Part shown: positions 18,714-27,078 of the stretch, one piece after another
How positions within the stretch are numbered: position 1 is the stretch's first letter
Layout: each line of letters begins with the position of its first letter
NCBI GenBank assembly: GCA_016845305.1
Contig: JAERSW010000026.1
Coordinates: forward strand, 1 to 56,564
Direction of reading: 5' to 3'
From: Acidimicrobiales bacterium
Lineage (GTDB): Bacteria; Actinomycetota; Acidimicrobiia; Acidimicrobiales; MedAcidi-G1
DNA: 56,564 nucleotides
Made by a program: the position numbers and the translations under genes
The notes under the pieces: model-generated
Seen by the model: the letters and a program-made list of their open reading frames with translations, nothing else
Database searches by the model: none
Told to the model about the DNA's origin: nothing

Positions 18714-19463
18714 TCAGGCGTCGAGCGCCTCGAGCACGTCGGCGGGGATGTCGAAGTTTGCGTACACGTCCTGGACGTCGTCGTTGTCGTCCAGCAGGTC
18801 CATGACCCGCAGGACGGCCTTCGCCTGCTCGGCCGAATCGATGGACACCGAGGTGGTGGCGAGCATCGTCACGTCGGCGGCCTCGAACGGCACCGCGGCC
18901 TCCTCGAGGGCGGCCCGGACGACGGGCAGGTCGGTGGCCTCGCAGGTGAGGCGCCAGGTCCCGCCCTCGTCGACCAGGTCGTCGGCCCCGGCATCCAGGG
19001 CGGCCATCATGATCTCGTCCTCGTCGACCGAGCCGTCCAGCAGCACCACGCCCTTGCGCTCGAACTGCCAGGCCACCGAACCGGGCTCGGCCAACGACCC
19101 GCCGTTCTTCGAGAGCAGCGAACGCACCTCCGAGCCCGTCCGGTTCCGGTTGTCGGTCAGGGTCTCGACGTAGAGGGCCACGCCGTGCGGGGCGTACCCC
19201 TCGTAGGTGATCGTCTCGTAGTCGACGCCCTCGAGCTCGCCGGTCCCCCGCTTGACGGCCCGCTCGATGGTGTCCAGCGGCACCGAGGCGTCCCGCGCCT
19301 TCTGGAACATGGTCCGCAGCGTCGGGTTGGCGTCGGGGTCACCGCCGCCCTGCCGGGCCGCCACCTCGACCTGCTTGATGAGCTTGGCGAAGAGCTTGCC
19401 CCGCTTCTTGTCTGCGGCGCCCTTCTTGTGCTTGATGGTCGCCCACTTGGAATGGCCCGACAT
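18714..19463 (-). CDS. yebC: YebC/PmpR-family protein (TACO1-like)
   Basis: Conserved 249-residue protein described in different bacteria as a DNA-binding regulator and, like mitochondrial TACO1, as a factor easing ribosome stalling. The signature MSGHSKWATIKHKKGAADKK is complete, followed by FAKLIKQVEVAARQGGGDP and the three-domain YebC layout. The yebC-ruvC neighbourhood is conserved across bacteria. Regulatory targets cannot be read from the sequence. Confidence 0.94.
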   Translation of the reverse strand: MSGHSKWATIKHKKGAADKKRGKLFAKLIKQVEVAARQGGGDPDANPTLRTMFQKARDASVPLDTIERAVKRGTGELEGVDYETITYEGYAPHGVALYVETLTDNRNRTGSEVRSLLSKNGGSLAEPGSVAWQFERKGVVLLDGSVDEDEIMMAALDAGADDLVDEGGTWRLTCEATDLPVVRAALEEAAVPFEAADVTMLATTSVSIDSAEQAKAVLRVMDLLDDNDDVQDVYANFDIPADVLEALDA

Positions 19464-19533
19464 GTCCCGTCCCGTTCCCCTTCGTCGTCTCTGGTCTGGT
19501 CGTTCCGCTGGCCGTCGCGTGCCCGTCGCCGGC

Positions 19534-20109
19534 TCAGGCGGCGAAGGCCAGGTCGAGGAACCGGCCGTGGATGCGGTCGTCGCCCGACATCTCCGGGTGG
19601 AAGGCGGCCACCACCACGCGTCCCTGTCGACACAGCACCGGCTGGCCGTCGACGGCGGCCAGCACCTCGACCCCGTCGCCGACCCGTTCGACCACCGGGG
19701 CCCGGATGAACACGCCGTGGAACGGCTCGTCCAGACCGGTGACGTCGAGGTCGGCCTCGAAGGAGTCGACCTGGCGCCCGTACCCGTTGCGACGGACGTC
19801 GAGGTCGATGGCCCCGAACGACCGCTGGTCGGATCGTCCGTCGGCCACCCGGGTGGCCAGCAGGATCATCCCGGCGCAGGTGCCGAGCACCGGCAGGCCG
19901 TCGGCGATGCGGTCGGCCACCGGGCCGCGCAGGCCCGAGGAGTCGAGCAGCATCGACATGGTGGTGGACTCCCCACCCGGGAGGACCAGGGCGTCGACGT
20001 CGGCCAGGTCGCCGGCAGTGCGGACCTCGACGGCCGTCGCACCCAGGTCGGCCAGGACCCGCACGTGGCGGGCGAACGCCCCCTGCAGGGCCAGGACGCC
20101 GACCTTCAT
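19534..20109 (-). CDS. pdxT: Pyridoxal 5'-phosphate synthase glutaminase subunit PdxT
   Basis: Class I glutaminase that hands ammonia to PdxS for vitamin B6 synthesis. The 191-residue protein has VLALQGAFARHVRVL, the oxyanion-hole segment LPGGESTTMSML, the nucleophile GTCAGMILLA, and the His-Glu pair AFHPEMSGDDRIHG. It sits 25 bases downstream of pdxS, and the two products form the 12+12 PLP synthase. Confidence 0.96.
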   Translation of the reverse strand: MKVGVLALQGAFARHVRVLADLGATAVEVRTAGDLADVDALVLPGGESTTMSMLLDSSGLRGPVADRIADGLPVLGTCAGMILLATRVADGRSDQRSFGAIDLDVRRNGYGRQVDSFEADLDVTGLDEPFHGVFIRAPVVERVGDGVEVLAAVDGQPVLCRQGRVVVAAFHPEMSGDDRIHGRFLDLAFAA

Positions 20110-20134
20110 CGCCGCGTGTCCGCCGACCGGTCGC

Positions 20135-21025
20135 CTACCAGCCGCGGTCGGCCAGGCGCGTCTCCAGCGACCCCACCTCGAGGCCCGGCATGGCGTCGCC
20201 CAGGCCGCGGCTCACCTTGGCGAGGATGGTCGGGTCGGCGAAGTTGGTCGTCGCCTCGACGATGGCCCGGGCCCGCGGCGCCGGGTCGTCGCTCTTGAAG
20301 ATGCCCGATCCCACGAACACGGCCTGGGCACCCAGCTGCATCACGAGGGAGGCGTCGGCCGGCGTGGCGATGCCCCCGGCGCAGAACATGGGCACCGGCA
20401 GCTCGCCGGTCTGGGCGATCTCCTGGACCAGCGGCAGCGGGGCCTGGAGTCGCTTGGCCCAGTCGAACAGCTCGGCCTGATCGGCCTGGGTGATCCTGCG
20501 AATGTCGCCGATGATCGAGCGGAGGTGGCGGACCGCCTCGACGATGTTGCCGGTCCCCGCCTCGCCCTTGGAGCGGATCATGCAGGCGCCTTCGGAGATG
20601 CGGCGCAGGGCCTCGCCCAGGTTGGTGGCACCGCACACGAAGGGGACGGTGAACGCCCACTTGTCGATGTGGTGGGCCTCGTCGGCCGGGGTCAGGACCT
20701 CGCTCTCGTCGACGTAGTCCACCCCGAGGGCCTGCAGGACCTGGGCCTCGGCGAAGTGGCCGATCCGCGCCTTGGCCATGACCGGGATGGTGACGGCCGC
20801 CTTGATGCCCTCGATCATCTCCGGGTCGGACATGCGGGCCACGCCACCGTCACGTCGGATGTCGGCCGGCACGCGCTCCAGGGCCATCACGGCCGTCGCG
20901 CCGGCGTCCTCGGCGATCTTGGCCTGGGTGGGGTCGACGACGTCCATGATGACGCCGCCCTTGAGCATCTCGGCGAGGCCGCGCTTCACCAGCTGGGTCC
21001 CGGTCGCCCGGTTCGATTCGGTCAT
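20135..21025 (-). CDS. pdxS: Pyridoxal 5'-phosphate synthase subunit PdxS
   Basis: TIM-barrel synthase that makes PLP from ribose 5-phosphate, glyceraldehyde 3-phosphate and ammonia. At 296 residues it is full length. It shows [36 protein letters not shown], the catalytic-Lys segment [14 protein letters not shown] and [21 protein letters not shown] lies 6 bases before the ATG and no Shine-Dalgarno sequence is present, so it is a leaderless candidate heading pdxS-pdxT. Confidence 0.97.
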   Translation of the reverse strand: MTESNRATGTQLVKRGLAEMLKGGVIMDVVDPTQAKIAEDAGATAVMALERVPADIRRDGGVARMSDPEMIEGIKAAVTIPVMAKARIGHFAEAQVLQALGVDYVDESEVLTPADEAHHIDKWAFTVPFVCGATNLGEALRRISEGACMIRSKGEAGTGNIVEAVRHLRSIIGDIRRITQADQAELFDWAKRLQAPLPLVQEIAQTGELPVPMFCAGGIATPADASLVMQLGAQAVFVGSGIFKSDDPAPRARAIVEATTNFADPTILAKVSRGLGDAMPGLEVGSLETRLADRGW

Positions 21026-21031
21026 GCGCGC

Positions 21032-21037
21032 AGTCTA
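21032..21037 (-). promoter_or_regulatory. Putative -10 element of pdxS (leaderless)
   Basis: TAGACT on the minus strand ends 6 bases before the pdxS ATG, and no Shine-Dalgarno sequence is present. Confidence 0.42.
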
Positions 21038-21086
21038 GGAACCGTCGTTCCCCGAACCGTCGTCGGCGACGGGCGGAGCCGGTCGT

Positions 21087-22280
21087 TCAGCCCAGGAGTT
21101 CGGCGATGCGGTCCGGCCCGAGCAGGACGCCTTCGCCCAGCCGGGCCAGGGCCACCCAGGTCCGACCGGGCCGGAGGGCTACCGGCTCCCCGGTCTCGTC
21201 GTCGACCAGGCGCCACGGGTCGGCGGTGAACGGCCGGCTCCACGTGATGCCGGTGACCGTCCCGTCGCGGAGCAGCCAGCCGTCGCCCGACCCGGTGGTG
21301 ATGGCCTGCGGCGACTCCAGGTCGGCGTCGGAACGGCGGTGGTCCACGTAGAGGAGCAGGACGTTGTCGGCAGCGAGCTGTACGGCGCCCTCGTCGAGCA
21401 GGGGCACGCCGCGGTGGAACCGCAGCCAACGGGCGGTCCCGTGGTCCCACACCCAGTCGATCTCCCGTCGGGGCGTCCGCCAGCCCACGCCCCGGACCGG
21501 TACCGCGGTGGCCGACAGCGGGCCCACCTCGAACACGGGTCCCGGCGCGGTCCCCTCGGCCCGGGCCGCCATGGCCGCCGCGTCGACGAAGCCGTTGTAG
21601 GGGGCCTCGCCCCGGGCCTTGTCGCGGAAGAAGAACTCCTGGCCGTCGCCGGTGGTCGTCATGGGGACGAAGGTGCCCTGGCGCTCGGCCTCGGCCACCT
21701 CGTCGCCCACCCCCTGGTTGCTCCCCCAGTAGGCGAAGACCGGTCGGTTCAGGTTGCCGATCAGGTCGATGTCGCTGGACCGGGCCGAGCGGACCGGGCC
21801 CACGGTGAGCGGCACCTCGCTGTGGAACACCCCGAGGAAGCGGGTCACCCCGTTCTCGATGTGGGCCTCGTAGACGATGTCGGCCGCCTGGAGGCCCACC
21901 TGGGGCAGCGACTTCGAGTCGTTGTTGCCGATCTTGACCACCAGCACCGGTCGATCGGCGATTCCGTCCACCGCGGGGAGCCCGGTCAACGGATGGACGG
22001 GACCGGTCCAGCCGTCGATGGTGGTCGTGCTGGGCGTGACCGCCGGCTCGGCGTCCTGCCCGACGTCGGTTGCGGTCGCCGTGGTGGTCGGTGCCTCGGG
22101 GGTGGTCGTGGCCGTCGGTGCCGCGGTGGTCGTCGATCCGATGGTGGCCAACGTCGGGGTGGGGGCCGTCTCGTCGCCGCCCGAGCAGGCGCTCCCCACC
22201 AGGAGGAACCCCGCCAGGAGGAGCCCTGAAGAAAGGAACCTCGCCGGGAGCGCTCGAGTCGGGCCGGACGGGCGGTTCAC
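21087..22280 (-). CDS. DUF3048-domain putative lipoprotein
   Basis: Secreted protein of unknown function, 397 residues. After an N-terminal basic stretch, a hydrophobic signal (about residues 15-28) ends in GSACSGG, a plausible lipobox Cys. A Thr/Ala/Pro-rich linker of about 40 residues leads to the DUF3048 domain, recognised from VHPLTGLPA, YEAHIENGVTRFLGVFHS and GPVRSARSSDID. The GTG start at 22280 overlaps the stop of the upstream gene as GTGA. It is exported next to the phosphatidylinositol mannoside genes, which suggests an envelope role, but none is established. Confidence 0.85.
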   Translation of the reverse strand: MNRPSGPTRALPARFLSSGLLLAGFLLVGSACSGGDETAPTPTLATIGSTTTAAPTATTTPEAPTTTATATDVGQDAEPAVTPSTTTIDGWTGPVHPLTGLPAVDGIADRPVLVVKIGNNDSKSLPQVGLQAADIVYEAHIENGVTRFLGVFHSEVPLTVGPVRSARSSDIDLIGNLNRPVFAYWGSNQGVGDEVAEAERQGTFVPMTTTGDGQEFFFRDKARGEAPYNGFVDAAAMAARAEGTAPGPVFEVGPLSATAVPVRGVGWRTPRREIDWVWDHGTARWLRFHRGVPLLDEGAVQLAADNVLLLYVDHRRSDADLESPQAITTGSGDGWLLRDGTVTGITWSRPFTADPWRLVDDETGEPVALRPGRTWVALARLGEGVLLGPDRIAELLG

Positions 22281-22993
22281 CGTTCTCCCAGGGCGTCGAT
22301 ACGGACCCCGACCGGCGGGTGGTGGGCCGTGGCCTCGTCGGTCCGGCCGTCGGGCTGGAGCAGCCACAGGGATTCGGTTCCCGACGGCGAGGACACCGTC
22401 GAACCCAGGGCGACCAGGGCACGGAGGGCGTCCTGCATGCCCGGGGGGAACCGCGTCAGGTCGGTGCCGGCGAAGTCGGTGCGCAGCACCCGACCCTTCC
22501 CGACCCCGGTCCGGCCCCCGGAGAGGACCCGCAGCGATCCCAGGCCGGCCCGGACCGTCTCGGCGCGCAGTTCGGGTTCCCCGCAGCGGACCAGCAGGTG
22601 GGCGACCAGCGACTCCAGCTCGACGAGCCCCAGATGGTCGACGGCACCGGTCGTCAGCACCAGCTCGGTGGCGCCCGACCCCGCCAGGGCCAGCGCGTTC
22701 CCCGCCGACGAGTCGACCACCGACAGCGCCGGGGGCTCGATCCCGTGGGTGAGGCAGAGGCCGTCGACGGTGTTGTGGAGGCGGGGGAACTCACCGAGGT
22801 TCGCCGGTCGGGCCCCGACGCCACGCCGCACGACCGTGGCGGCACGTCGTCCCACCAGCACGGCGAACGTCGGTCCGACGACCAGGGCGACCACCACGCC
22901 GGCGACCGGACCCCCGGCCGGCCAGGCGGCGAGGCCGGCGAGCAGGGCGACGAGCACCGCGGGCCGCGTGGTCGGGTGGCGGAGGGTCGACAT
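22277..22993 (-). CDS. Membrane protein resembling M48 (HtpX-type) peptidase, active site lost
   Basis: The 238-residue protein has two N-terminal membrane helices (about 13-60), then a region that reads like HtpX: RPANLGEFPRLHNTVDGLC, SVVDSSAGNALALAG and ELVLTTGAVDHLGLVELESLVAH. At the place of the zinc motif HExxH it has HLLVR, so both the catalytic Glu and the second His are missing. It is therefore likely a pseudoenzyme. The start is uncertain: ATG 22993 was chosen, with GAGGAG 11 bases upstream. An ATG at 23086 would overlap the end of pimA. It is coupled to the DUF3048 gene. Confidence 0.72.
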   Translation of the reverse strand: MSTLRHPTTRPAVLVALLAGLAAWPAGGPVAGVVVALVVGPTFAVLVGRRAATVVRRGVGARPANLGEFPRLHNTVDGLCLTHGIEPPALSVVDSSAGNALALAGSGATELVLTTGAVDHLGLVELESLVAHLLVRCGEPELRAETVRAGLGSLRVLSGGRTGVGKGRVLRTDFAGTDLTRFPPGMQDALRALVALGSTVSSPSGTESLWLLQPDGRTDEATAHHPPVGVRIDALGER

Positions 22994-23057
22994 GGGTCGC
23001 TGGACTCCTCGGAGCCTGGGGAACGTGGGTGGCCGGTCCGGGTCGGCGTCGTGGCGG

Positions 23058-24167
23058 TCAGCCGACCCCGTGGGGACGGTCAGCATGATACGCCCGTCCT
23101 CCCGTCACGGAGGCGTACGCCTCGAGGTAGTGGTCGGCCAGGCGGCGCATCGAGAACTCGTCGGCCCGCTGGTTCCCGCTGGCCACCAGGCGGTCGGCCA
23201 GGACCGGATCGGCCAGCACCTTGCCGAGGGCCGCGCCGAGGGCCTCGGCGTCACCCGGCGGGACGAGCAGGGCGTCGTCCCCACCGCGGGCCACCCGGGC
23301 GTACCCGGGGATGTCGCTGGCCACCACCGGCGTGCCGCAGGCCATCCCCTCCAGCAGCACCACGCCGAACGACTCGCCACGGAGGGAGGGGGCGCAGAAG
23401 GCGTCGGCACCCCGGATGCGCGCCGTCCGCTCGCCGTCGGAGATCCGGCCGAGCCACTCGATCCGCGGGTCGCCGGCCACCCGGGCCCGCAGCTCCTCGG
23501 TCTCGGGGCCGTCGCCGGCGATCCAGAGCCGGACCTCGGGGCCGAGGGTGCCCATGGCGTCGAGGAGGACCGACAGGCCCTTGCGGGGCTCGTGGCGCCC
23601 GATGAAGAAGACGGTCGGACCCTCGGTGGGCCACGGCTCGACCGCCACCGAGCGGGCCACCTCCACGCCGTTGAACAGCACCTCGTACTCCCCGCCGAGG
23701 GAGTCCCGGGCCATGGCCGCCGCGTCGTCCGACACGGCGAAGGCCCGGTCGAGGCGCCGGCTCAACCACCGCACCGGTCGGTTCAGCAGGTCGTAGGCCA
23801 GGCTCCCCCCGGCGGCGTGGAAGGTGCCCACCATCGGCGTCTGGGCCAGCAGGAGCGCCGTGGTCGTCGGCCCGGGGGCCAGGGGCTCGTGGAGGTGGAG
23901 GACGTCGAACTCCTCGTCCCGCAGCGCCCGGATGGTGCGCAGGGCACACGACACGTCGGGGGCGATGGGGGCCACCGACCCGTTGGCCGCCGTGGGGAGG
24001 CTGTCGCCCAACGGGGTCACCCCGGCGTCGGGCGGCGGGCCGTCACATGGGCCCAGCACCCGGGTCGGATGCCCGGCGGCCCGCAGGACGCGGGCCAGGC
24101 CCAGGACCTGGCCCTGCACGCCACCGGGCAGGGTCAGGCTGTAGGGGCACACCAGCCCGATCCTCAC
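23058..24167 (-). CDS. pimA: Phosphatidyl-myo-inositol mannosyltransferase PimA
   Basis: GT4-family GT-B enzyme that adds the first mannose from GDP-mannose to phosphatidylinositol at the inner membrane face. The 369-residue protein matches mycobacterial PimA along its length: RIGLVCPYSLTLPGGVQGQV at the N-terminus, DVLHLHEPLAPG, FHAAGGSLAYD, FFIGRHEPRKGL, and the donor-site segment APSLRGESFGVVLLEGMACG with the catalytic Glu. The GTG start overlaps the patA stop as GTGA. GDP-mannose would need a mannose-6-phosphate isomerase and a phosphomannomutase; both are encoded near 30-33 kb. Confidence 0.93.
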   Translation of the reverse strand: MRIGLVCPYSLTLPGGVQGQVLGLARVLRAAGHPTRVLGPCDGPPPDAGVTPLGDSLPTAANGSVAPIAPDVSCALRTIRALRDEEFDVLHLHEPLAPGPTTTALLLAQTPMVGTFHAAGGSLAYDLLNRPVRWLSRRLDRAFAVSDDAAAMARDSLGGEYEVLFNGVEVARSVAVEPWPTEGPTVFFIGRHEPRKGLSVLLDAMGTLGPEVRLWIAGDGPETEELRARVAGDPRIEWLGRISDGERTARIRGADAFCAPSLRGESFGVVLLEGMACGTPVVASDIPGYARVARGGDDALLVPPGDAEALGAALGKVLADPVLADRLVASGNQRADEFSMRRLADHYLEAYASVTGGRAYHADRPHGVG

Positions 24168-25075
24168 GCCGCCACCCCCGCTCCGGGTGCGGACGCCGGA
24201 TCCCGGTCGGACGGCCAGTTGGGCTGGAGGAGGTGCCACTGCTCCGGAGCGGCGGAGATGAGCACCTCCAGCTCGGCGGCCAGCACCTGGGTCACCCGGG
24301 CCACGTCGTCGCGCAGCCGGCCCTCGCGCTCGGTGGCGATGGCCGGACGGACGACGCCGTGGCAGCCGCCCGGCCGGTCGTACACGGCGATGGGCAGCAG
24401 CACCGCCCCGGTCCGCAGGGCCAGGGTGGCCGGCCCGGCCGGCAGCATCGTCCGCTCGCCGAAGAACTCGACCTCCACGCCCACGCCACCCACGTGGCGG
24501 TCGCTGGGCAGGCACACCGCCCGGTTGTCGCGCAGCATGGCCATCGCCTCGGTCCCCGCCGAGGGTCCGAGCCCGACCACCTGCATACCCAGCGACGTGC
24601 GGAACGACCGGTACCAGTCGAAGAGCTCCGGCGGCTCGAGGGACTCGACCACGCAGCCCACCGGCACGTCGTGGTGGATGGTCAGCCAGTGGGCCGCCCA
24701 TTCCCAGCCCCCGAGGTGGGGCATGGCCATGATCACGCCGTTGCCCGCCTCGCGTGCCTCGCTGATCCGCTCGTAGCCCTCCTCGGTGAAGCCGGCCACG
24801 ATCTGGTCGGGGGTCATCGACGGCAGGCGGAAGCTCTGGAGGTAGTAGTCGGCGTAGGAGGCGAACACCGCGTCCACGCTGCGACGCAGGTCCCGGCCGG
24901 CCAGGTCCTGCCCCCGGACCCGACGGAGGTGGCGCTCGACGAGGCGTCGCCGGTCCCGGTCGAGGTACCCGGCCAGGCGGCCGAGGCCGCGGGCCGCCGG
25001 CACCGAGAGGGACGGAGGGACGAGGCGGGCGGCCGCCGAGGCGGCCCGGAAGGCGTGGACGATCGCCGGGGTCAT
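24164..25075 (-). CDS. patA: Phosphatidylinositol mannoside acyltransferase PatA (LpxL/HtrB family)
   Basis: Membrane-associated acyltransferase, 303 residues, expected to acylate the mannose of PIM1/PIM2. It has the LpxL-family HxxxxE motif in MPHLGGWEWAAHW (about residues 118-130), SDRHVGGVGVEVEFFGE, and PAGPATLALRTGAVLLPI. It lies between pgsA and pimA exactly as in mycobacteria (Rv2612c-Rv2611c-Rv2610c), which makes the PIM function more likely than lipid A acylation. Its stop overlaps the pimA start. Confidence 0.9.
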   Translation of the reverse strand: MTPAIVHAFRAASAAARLVPPSLSVPAARGLGRLAGYLDRDRRRLVERHLRRVRGQDLAGRDLRRSVDAVFASYADYYLQSFRLPSMTPDQIVAGFTEEGYERISEAREAGNGVIMAMPHLGGWEWAAHWLTIHHDVPVGCVVESLEPPELFDWYRSFRTSLGMQVVGLGPSAGTEAMAMLRDNRAVCLPSDRHVGGVGVEVEFFGERTMLPAGPATLALRTGAVLLPIAVYDRPGGCHGVVRPAIATEREGRLRDDVARVTQVLAAELEVLISAAPEQWHLLQPNWPSDRDPASAPGAGVAA

Positions 25076-25136
25076 GGCGGTCCCGACGGTAGTGGAGGTC
25101 CCGCCGAACGGGTTCGACGGGGCCGCGCCGGGTGGA

Positions 25137-25814
25137 TCAGCGGCGGACGGGGCGGCGCGAGCCCTGCCGCTGGCGACGCTCGGCCCGCAGCTGGCGGCGG
25201 CGTTCGGCCCGCAGCTGGGACGGCGACTGCCGACCGGCGCTGGCCTGGCGCCACACCTTGGCGAACCGCTGGGCGGCGGTGGCCAGGCTGAGGACCAGCA
25301 TCACCCAGAGCACCGGGACGAGGATCTCGGCGAACAGCAGGCCGAAGGCCAGCACGATGAACCGCTCGGCGCGCTCCATCAGGCCGCCCTTGGCGTCGTA
25401 GCCCAGCGATTCGGCCTTGGCCCGCTGGTACGAGATGAACATGGCCGTGGCCATGATGGCCACCGGCAGCATCATCATCCGGTCGGTGCGGGCACCGGCC
25501 AGGTACCAGGCCACCCCGCCGAACAGCAGGGCGTCGGTCAGTCGGTCGGCCACCGAATCGAAGAAGGCGCCCCGCGACGAGGAGGTCCCCGAGGCCTTGG
25601 CCACGGCACCGTCGAGCGCGTCGGGCACGCCGGTGAGGACCAGCAGCAGGAAGCCCAGGCGCAGGTAGCCGAGGCCGATGGCCACCGAGGCGGCGGCGGC
25701 CATGACGATCCCGATGACGGTCACGACGTCGGCCGTGATCCCGGTGCGGCGGAGGCTGCGGCCGATGGGCGTCAGGCCCCGGTCGACGACGGCCCGCCAG
25801 TTGCCGTCCAGCAT
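25137..25814 (-). CDS. pgsA: Phosphatidylinositol phosphate synthase (CDP-alcohol phosphatidyltransferase)
   Basis: Integral membrane enzyme that makes phosphatidylinositol phosphate from CDP-diacylglycerol and inositol 3-phosphate, the first step towards PI and PIMs. The 225-residue protein has about six helices. The signature reads DALDGAVAK-x8-GAFFDSVAD, that is DxxDGxxAR-x8-GxxxDxxxD with Lys replacing the usual Arg. ISYQRAKAES and GGLMERAER line up with mycobacterial PgsA1. A basic tail ends the protein. GGAGAG precedes the ATG, and a TAGCCT hexamer at 25857-25862 could be the -10 of its promoter. Confidence 0.9.
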   Translation of the reverse strand: MLDGNWRAVVDRGLTPIGRSLRRTGITADVVTVIGIVMAAAASVAIGLGYLRLGFLLLVLTGVPDALDGAVAKASGTSSSRGAFFDSVADRLTDALLFGGVAWYLAGARTDRMMMLPVAIMATAMFISYQRAKAESLGYDAKGGLMERAERFIVLAFGLLFAEILVPVLWVMLVLSLATAAQRFAKVWRQASAGRQSPSQLRAERRRQLRAERRQRQGSRRPVRR

Positions 25815-25943
25815 GGTGGTCTCTCCAGTCGGACCCGGACGGGTCCCCGACGCGTCAGGCTACCGGCGCCGGGTCAGCCAGTGCGGTGAGGGTGTCCGAC
25901 GACACGTGGTGGTTCTCGGTGGTCCGACGGGGCCGGGCCGGGA

Positions 25944-26489
25944 TCAGGCCTGGTCCGACCAGTCCTCGGGGTTGTCCTCGGCGTGGACGGCGACCACCGA
26001 GCCGTCGACGCCGTCGACGAAGACGAGGCCCCGACGCTCCGGCGGGGACTCGTTGGAGTAGACGAGGACCCGCCACGTCGGGCGGCTCCGGAGGCCCCTC
26101 CAGGCCATCTGGGCCGAGGCGTGCCCGACCGGGAACCCGACGGCCCGCACCGCGGCCACCAGGGCGTCGGCCTCGTCGACGTCGAGGCTCCATCCCGCTT
26201 GCAGGTGGTAGGCGCCGACCAGGGCCAGGCCCACCGCGCCGGCCACCAGGCCCGAGTCGACCAGCGGGGAGCCCTCGGCCAGCACCACCACGGCGATGGT
26301 GGCCGCGGCCACGACCAGGTACAGGATCCCGGGGATTCGGCGGCGGTCGTTGTCGGGGAAGACGTACGGGCCGACGAGGCCGGCGCCCCGGGCGTCGAGG
26401 TCGTCGGGCAATTCGTCGCGGACGGCCTCGTCGCCGGGACCCTCCGCCAGCGCGTCCTCCGCCGTCCCCTCCACCGGTTCCTGCTCCAC
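25944..26489 (-). CDS. Two-helix membrane protein of unknown function
   Basis: I recognise no family. The 181-residue protein has an acidic N-terminus (about 1-45), a VGPYVFPDNDRRRIPG segment, two adjacent membrane helices (about 57-95), and a soluble alpha/beta C-terminal domain (about 100-181) with DEADALVAAVRAVGFPVGHA. The GTG start lies 8 bases after TAGGTT, which overlaps the stop codon of the preceding comF-like gene. It precedes pgsA by 129 bases. A role linked to the PIM genes is only positional inference. Confidence 0.65.
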   Translation of the reverse strand: MEQEPVEGTAEDALAEGPGDEAVRDELPDDLDARGAGLVGPYVFPDNDRRRIPGILYLVVAAATIAVVVLAEGSPLVDSGLVAGAVGLALVGAYHLQAGWSLDVDEADALVAAVRAVGFPVGHASAQMAWRGLRSRPTWRVLVYSNESPPERRGLVFVDGVDGSVVAVHAEDNPEDWSDQA

Positions 26490-26500
26490 GGTCGGGAAAC

Positions 26501-27067
26501 CTACCGGCGGATCCCCACCGGCCGGGGGCCGGGGTGGGGCGTCCGGGCCACGGCGACCGGAACCACCGACGCCGCGCCCGCACCCAGGAGGAGCCGGACG
26601 GCCACCGACATCGTGGTCCCGGTGGTGACCACGTCGTCGACGAGGAGCACCCGGGTGCCGTCGGACAGGCCTGCCGACCGGACCCGCATCTCGGGACCGA
26701 CCCGGCGTTCTGATCCCGAGGCCGCCGTCTGGGCCGAGCCGGGCGCCCGGAGGAGGAGGCGACGCACCGCCACCCGGTGTCCGCCGTGCCGCAACGCCCG
26801 GGCCGTGGCCCGGGCCAGCACCTCGGCCTGGTCGAAGCCCCGACGGCCCCGTCGCCCGGCCGTCGTGGGCACCCACGTCACCACGTCCGGAGGGCTCCCG
26901 CCGTGCGGACCCCCGGCCAGGGCGAGGCGGGCCAGCCCACGGGCCAGCGCACGGACCTCCCGCCGGTCGCCGGCGAACTTGAGGCGGCGGACCGAGCCGC
27001 CGGCCCGACCCCGATAGGACCCCAACGTGGTGACCTGCGGTCCGCCGGAAGGTGCGTGCGCCGCCAT
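26501..27067 (-). CDS. ComF/GntX-like phosphoribosyltransferase-domain protein
   Basis: The 188-residue protein has the ComF features YRGRAGGSVRRLKFAGDR, WVPTTAGRRGRRGFDQAEVLA and the PRPP-binding loop RVLLVDDVVTTGTTM. Full-length ComF has an N-terminal double-CxxC zinc domain, which is absent here, so this is a short form. ComF is involved in DNA uptake in competent bacteria, but no other competence gene is present in the window. TAGGTT, overlapping the udk stop, lies 8 bases before the ATG. Confidence 0.83.
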   Translation of the reverse strand: MAAHAPSGGPQVTTLGSYRGRAGGSVRRLKFAGDRREVRALARGLARLALAGGPHGGSPPDVVTWVPTTAGRRGRRGFDQAEVLARATARALRHGGHRVAVRRLLLRAPGSAQTAASGSERRVGPEMRVRSAGLSDGTRVLLVDDVVTTGTTMSVAVRLLLGAGAASVVPVAVARTPHPGPRPVGIRR

Positions 27068-27078
27068 GGCGCCCGAAC

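Noticed and set aside
24164-25075. Lipid A (LpxL) acyltransferase identity
   Set aside because: The family is shared, but the gene lies between pgsA and pimA and no lipid A gene is present, so PatA is the better call.
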